Shown: positions 59,872-64,000 of the stretch, in pieces
Layout of the letters: each line of letters begins with the position of its first letter
Numbering within the stretch: the stretch's first letter is position 1
NCBI GenBank assembly: GCA_037576215.1
Contig: JBANDB010000001.1
Span: forward strand, 1,860,001-1,924,000
Source: Armillaria gallica
Taxonomy: Eukaryota; Basidiomycota; Agaricomycetes; Agaricales; Physalacriaceae
Direction: 5' to 3'
DNA: 64,000 nucleotides
The notes under the pieces: model-generated
The model's database searches: none
Seen by the model: the letters and a program-made list of their open reading frames with translations, nothing else
Told to the model about the DNA's origin: nothing
Made by a program: the position numbers and the translations under genes

Positions 59872-62336
59872 ATGTTAGTGCTCTCATGGTTTACAGGATG
59901 CTCGCTTTTGCTTCGCATCTGGTCGATTTGGAAACACGTGCGCTCCGCATTCAGAACACCACAGAGACCAGCGGATCCAGCTCCGAGCGTAGCCGCTACT
60001 TCCAACCAGAATATGAACATAATCTCGCCTTCAATGATGGTAGAGGAGACACAACGCCCAACGGGGAGTGATCTTTCAGATAATGGGAGATCTGTGTTGG
60101 AGGCGATACCTGGTTTGTCGACTGCCCCACGACCAGAAGTACCCGCAGCATTGTCGGTGGCGGGTAGTCAGATTGATCCTGCGGATGTCAATGAGGACTC
60201 ACAGAGCGAATCTGATCATGCTTCCGATGATATCAATGACCCATTGCGCAATGTCTCTTCAATTCCACAGACACAACAGGATTCGCCTCTGAGCGGGGCA
60301 TCTAGCTCGGACAGGGATCCAAATTTAACCGCACCTTCAGAGACGGTAGAGGAGACTCAAAACTCGACGGGGAGTGATTCTTCAGAAGGTGAGGACCCCA
60401 TGTTGGAGGCGATACCTGATTCGTTGGGTGCCGTGCGACCAGAAGTACCATCAACCTCGTCGGAGGCAGGTTCTCAGAGTGGTCCTGTGGATGATGAGGA
60501 GTCAAACAGTTCTTCTTATTTTTATTCCAACGATGGCATTAACCGAGAGTACTATTCTGAATATTATAGACTTATATGGGTATGTCAGTCGGCAAAAGAG
60601 ACAGAGAAGAAATTTGATTAAATTTCCAGGGCATCACTCTCCCCAAAGTCACCCTTTCTGCGGTCACTGAGACAGGCCAAGCGGAAACGTCTATCAAGGT
60701 TCCCAAGCAGCGGTCGTACACAGGTCGAAGTCCTGTTATATCATCCTCTCTTGCCGACACCCCCTGTGCAACGCTGGGCATTCAGGTGGTCTTAGATCGA
60801 CTGAATGCCACACTCGGAACAGCACATACCCTTGACATGCCATCTCTCTCCTCACTTCTCGAAGATTATATTGAGAAGAACTACGATTTTGGAACAGCTT
60901 ATGCGTGGCTTCGCCCAGTATGGAACACACATAGGGATAGCAACATGCAAGGCGAACTCCACAAACGTGAAAAAGAGGACACTGAGCGGCGACGAAATGC
61001 ACTTGTAGGGAACCGGATCGTCCAACCCAAGTTGGGGCCTCGACGTGTATGGGACCTGTATAGTAATCGCGTGGTGCCCAATTGGATCCAGCAAGAATGG
61101 AGGACATTCCCAATCTCGCACGCATGGGTGGCTACGACAGATCGTGTGGATGTGTGGATGCCTATCAATGGGAAGGAGTGGCCCGTGCCTATACCAAAGG
61201 ATGCGGATCTCAATCTCATCCGGATCGAGATGCTGAATCTGGGAATAGAGTACACGTGGCTGGACGTGCTGTGTTTGAGACAGAAAGGGGGGCCGAGGGA
61301 AGATCTGCGTGTGGAGGAGTGGAAGCTTGATGTGCCTACAATCGGATGGGTGTATGTTGCACCCTGTGTTGTGATTTACCTGAGTGGGCTGGGGCGGCCG
61401 TTGAGTTTGAAGGACGGCGACTTGGACAGCGATCAGTGCTGGTTTCGACGTGCATGGACACTCCAGGAGGCCGGGGATGATAATGATGACAGGATCTATG
61501 CAGGGGATACGCCAGATGGACCGATGCATACCAAGCCAATAGACGACGACAGTAACTATGAGACTGAGCTGCTGACCAGGTTTCACAAGCAGCTGGAATC
61601 GATGTCACGATGGACAGATTGGCAGAATCCATTTGCTGCACTGGCAGAGATGCAGAAGCGAGTCTCAGCCAATAAGGTGGACAAAGTCGCAGGACTTGCA
61701 TTCCCTCTGCGGTCCAATTGGATACCCGTATACTATGAGAGCGAGACTCTCGAGGATGCGTGGACGGTGCTGGTGGACGCAATGCACTCTTTGGTGCGTG
61801 CGCAATTCCTCTTTGCGGATCCCAGAGAAGGACTCAGGGACAAGAAATGGAGACCATCGTGGGACCAGGTCATGATGCTGCCTCTGCCCGCGGATATTGA
61901 CCAGCATCTTGGGACTATTGACCATGATACTGAGACGGGTGAGGACTCTTATTATGGGCCTTGCATCGAAAAGGGGCTTGTGTGGGGCTTGGACACGGGA
62001 TTGGCAGAAGGGCATGATCGACATGGGGAGTTGATTGTTGAAGACGCACACGGGGTCAAGCACACATTCAAAATCCATGTCACCCACCAATTTCCGATAC
62101 CTGATGACACGTACACACTACTTGGTAGTGATATCTATCAACCGGTTTTCTACAGTGACTTGGACTTGCAGAGAGAAGCGAAACAGAAACGGCCACAGTA
62201 CTGGGCTGTTGGACGACGAGTGTCAGGAAACCGATTTCAGAAAGTGTCAGTGCTTGTGATGGACAACTGGGAAGAAGTACAAAGGCTGGTGAATCTCCGC
62301 TGGCTGGCCCCATACTCTGACAATGTACTAGTTTGA
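59872..62336 (+). CDS. HET-domain protein, copy 2
   Basis: Exon 1 59872-60579 (708 nt, same length as copy 1), intron 60580-60629 (50 nt), exon 2 60630-62336; 804 residues. HET motifs: PISHAWVATTDRVDVWMPIN, YTWLDVLCLRQ, CWFRRAWTLQEAG. Differs from copy 1 by many substitutions in the acidic N-terminal repeats, by DNDD in the loop after AWTLQEAG, and by a C-terminal segment (SDIYQPVFYSDLDLQREAKQ) absent from copy 1. Open throughout, so both copies can encode protein. The variation between two otherwise matching genes would fit diversification of a recognition protein, but this is inference. Confidence 0.85.
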
Positions 62337-62419
62337 TTGGACTACTGGTCAATGAGGTGTTGCACTGGCAATGGTCCCTATCAAGGAAGCAGCATGTTTT
62401 CTGCACTGTTATTGACAAA

Positions 62420-62880
62420 CTGCAGGACCTGCATTTAGTATTCTTAGCCTTAGCCTATAAATTGCTTAGGCTAGGTTAGGCTTATCCTGTACTTTTAGCC
62501 TACCATCAAAAATAATATCTTGCACATCAGGATTAGCCTAGTCTAGCCGATCTATTTGGTAGCCCTACACAATTACTTAGCTAAAAATATCTAGTTTAAT
62601 CTAGCCTAGCCTAACATTGCATGGTGCATATTCTAAGACAGTCTAGTGTATAGCATGGGTACCACAGGTTTTTCCAGGTCATGGGTATGGGTATTGATGG
62701 GTACGGGTATGGGTCTACATTATCTTACCCACTGTCAACCCGACTAACCTGTACCACAATTTGCTTCCATGGGTAAACCTATCCAGCCATATGAGCCGGG
62801 AAAGGAGACTGTACAGTACTTCAAATTAAGTTTTCTACAGTAGTATAAAACATAAATTTATGGTCTAGTTCAATCCTCTC
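62420..62880. other. hAT 5' subterminal region and small inverted-repeat-rich DNA
   Basis: 62440-62620 has GGCTAGGTTAGGCT and its inverted counterpart CTAGCCTAGCCTAAC, a MITE-like arrangement. 62690-62720 has repeated GGGTAYGGGT motifs with an inverted copy ACCCACTGTCAACCCG, probably the subterminal repeats of the downstream hAT element. The outer TIR was not fixed. Confidence 0.4.
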
Positions 62881-62883
62881 ATC

Positions 62884-64000
62884 ATGGCACCTACTGAGGA
62901 CCTACCCGAGATCGTGTCTGGTAAGCGCAAGCAAGTTGAGACCGAACGGAGCAAAGCAGGGAAGCCACAGTCTACTCTCTCTAAAAACTCCATCGCATCA
63001 ACAGTCTCCAAGGCTACCAAGAAGCTCAAAAGTGTTGTGACAAAAGTCAAGCAGGTCACATCGGGTGCTGTCAAGGGCAAGAAGACTGTTCAATCTCCTG
63101 GTCAGTAATAGCTTTTGCATTGATTAACACCCACTCATCCATGAATAGCTGCATCTACCATACCCTCAGACAATGGTTCTCAAAGCAAGTCACTGGGCCC
63201 ATCGATAGCCCCATCTGGTACCTCAGCCATGGACGTTGACCTTCCGCCTGTGGAGGATCCAACAGACTCACATTCTGATTCAGACCATAGCTCAGAACAC
63301 AACAGTGTCGACAATCTTGATGAGCAGATGGATGAGGCTGAGCTTGGTGCGTCATTATTTCATTGCTAGATACCAATACTGATACAGTGTTAGAATGTAT
63401 GATGAAAAAATGGTCAGCTTCAGCTTATGCTTTCTTTCATCCAATCCCCACTATCAAGTATCAATGTGACTGTAAATGTCATGTCTTTACCTGCGCTGCG
63501 AAAGGATGCAAGCATAGTATTGCTTGATACCTTGATACAACTGACAGGGAATCTACAGGGAACATGCGGAAGCACATTTGTTCATGCTGGGGACTGGAGG
63601 TTCTGGATCTGGCTGACAATGTCAATGACCTAGAGGGTGCACGAAAGATAGTCAAGGCTCATAGTAAAAGCGGTACAATCACCTCAATGTTTGAACGGTT
63701 GAAAGGAAAGGGAAAAGTAACATACTCTCATTGCACTCACACCAAAACTGAGACACGGTAAGCCATCGAAACTCTAATAGGATCAATACTTACTTCAAAT
63801 TAATAGTGCAGAGATTGTACGATGGGTATCTGAAAGCCTGCATCCATTCAATATCATCAAGGACTGTGGGTTCAATTGCCTCATGAAAACGGGGCAGCCC
63901 AGTTACTACCTCTCTCATCCAACCACGATATCTTGTGATGTCAAAACTGTGTTTGCAAAAACATGACAATGTATTGCTAGATTATTACAGGTAAGCAACA
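62884..64000 (+). pseudogene. hAT-family transposase, 5' part (runs off the window)
   Basis: Exons 62884-63100, 63149-63346, 63388-63757 and 63807-63990 join in phase by short introns. They give a basic Lys/Ser-rich N-terminus (MAPTEDLPEIVSGKRKQVET), an acidic linker, and a BED-type zinc-finger region: AFFHPIPTIKYQCDCKCHVF, TCAAKGCKHSIACYLDTTD, STGNMRKHICSCWG, then EIVRWVSESLHPFNIIKDCG before the catalytic core, which is outside the window. TGA at 63964-63966 (AKT-stop-QCIARLLQ) sits where relatives have an amino acid, most simply a CGA-to-TGA change, so this copy is probably inactive. Confidence 0.75.

Larger units (their letters stand above)
52920..62419. repeat. Segmental repeat, copy 2 (direct repeat of 14578-23885)
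   Basis: Same gene order as copy 1. The similarity starts at TAAACTGGGC (52920), inside the open frame of the methyltransferase, and ends at TTATTGACAAA (62419). The core 57028-58293 is unrelated to that of copy 1, and a 186-bp insertion at 59435-59620 is unique to this copy. Confidence 0.9.

Noticed and set aside
14578..62419. The two 9.4-kb copies as an assembly artefact
   Set aside because: The copies differ by scattered substitutions, in-frame indels, a unique 186-bp insertion and different cores, so they are real diverged copies.

Overview
The window is nuclear DNA of a filamentous fungus, almost certainly an agaricomycete (Basidiomycota). Genes are split by many 46-60 bp GT-AG introns, the single-copy genes have fungal architectures, and the families seen (HET-domain proteins, a WW-like/membrane protein family, Helitron, hAT and SINE remnants) are typical of repeat-rich, possibly ectomycorrhizal, mushroom genomes. 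No tool was run; exon borders were read by eye.

Layout. 1-1560: exons of an uncharacterised coiled-coil/Cys-rich gene. 1858-3758: compact housekeeping genes (PIG-L de-N-acetylase, a small membrane protein, a DUF202 protein). 4665-7940: a doubtful small gene and mostly empty DNA. 7953-14040: two tandem paralogous MFS transporters on the minus strand. 14578-23885: copy 1 of a ~9.4 kb segmental repeat. 24489-32000: a degraded Cys-rich gene and a dead Helitron, itself split by an 885-bp hAT-type element with a perfect 8-bp target duplication. 32319-32584: a long-hairpin MITE. 32600-40440: ORF-poor DNA with a Pro-rich transmembrane ORF, a tRNA-derived SINE and a cluster of TTGTATACAA palindromes. 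40513-47331: a broken WW-like/membrane gene whose intron holds a 3.67-kb transposon with 10-bp-phased end arrays and a pectinase (GH28) pseudogene inside. 47947-50823: the intact paralogue of that gene. 52013-52979: a frameshifted methyltransferase. 52920-62419: copy 2 of the segmental repeat. 62600-64000: 5' part of a hAT transposon.

The most unusual content: (i) the direct ~9.4 kb repeat carries a HET-domain (nonself-recognition type) gene plus four other gene models, and its two copies differ by an exchanged ~1.3 kb core; the core of copy 1 encodes the C-terminal half of a DUF3435-type tyrosine recombinase. (ii) A transposon at 42487-46152 has terminal inverted repeats, an 8-bp near-perfect target duplication and, at each end, opposed arrays of a 10-bp unit (GGTAATnnnn / ATTACCnnnn) phased at about one helical turn, and it contains a GH28 pseudogene. 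These two are the best candidates for something undescribed.
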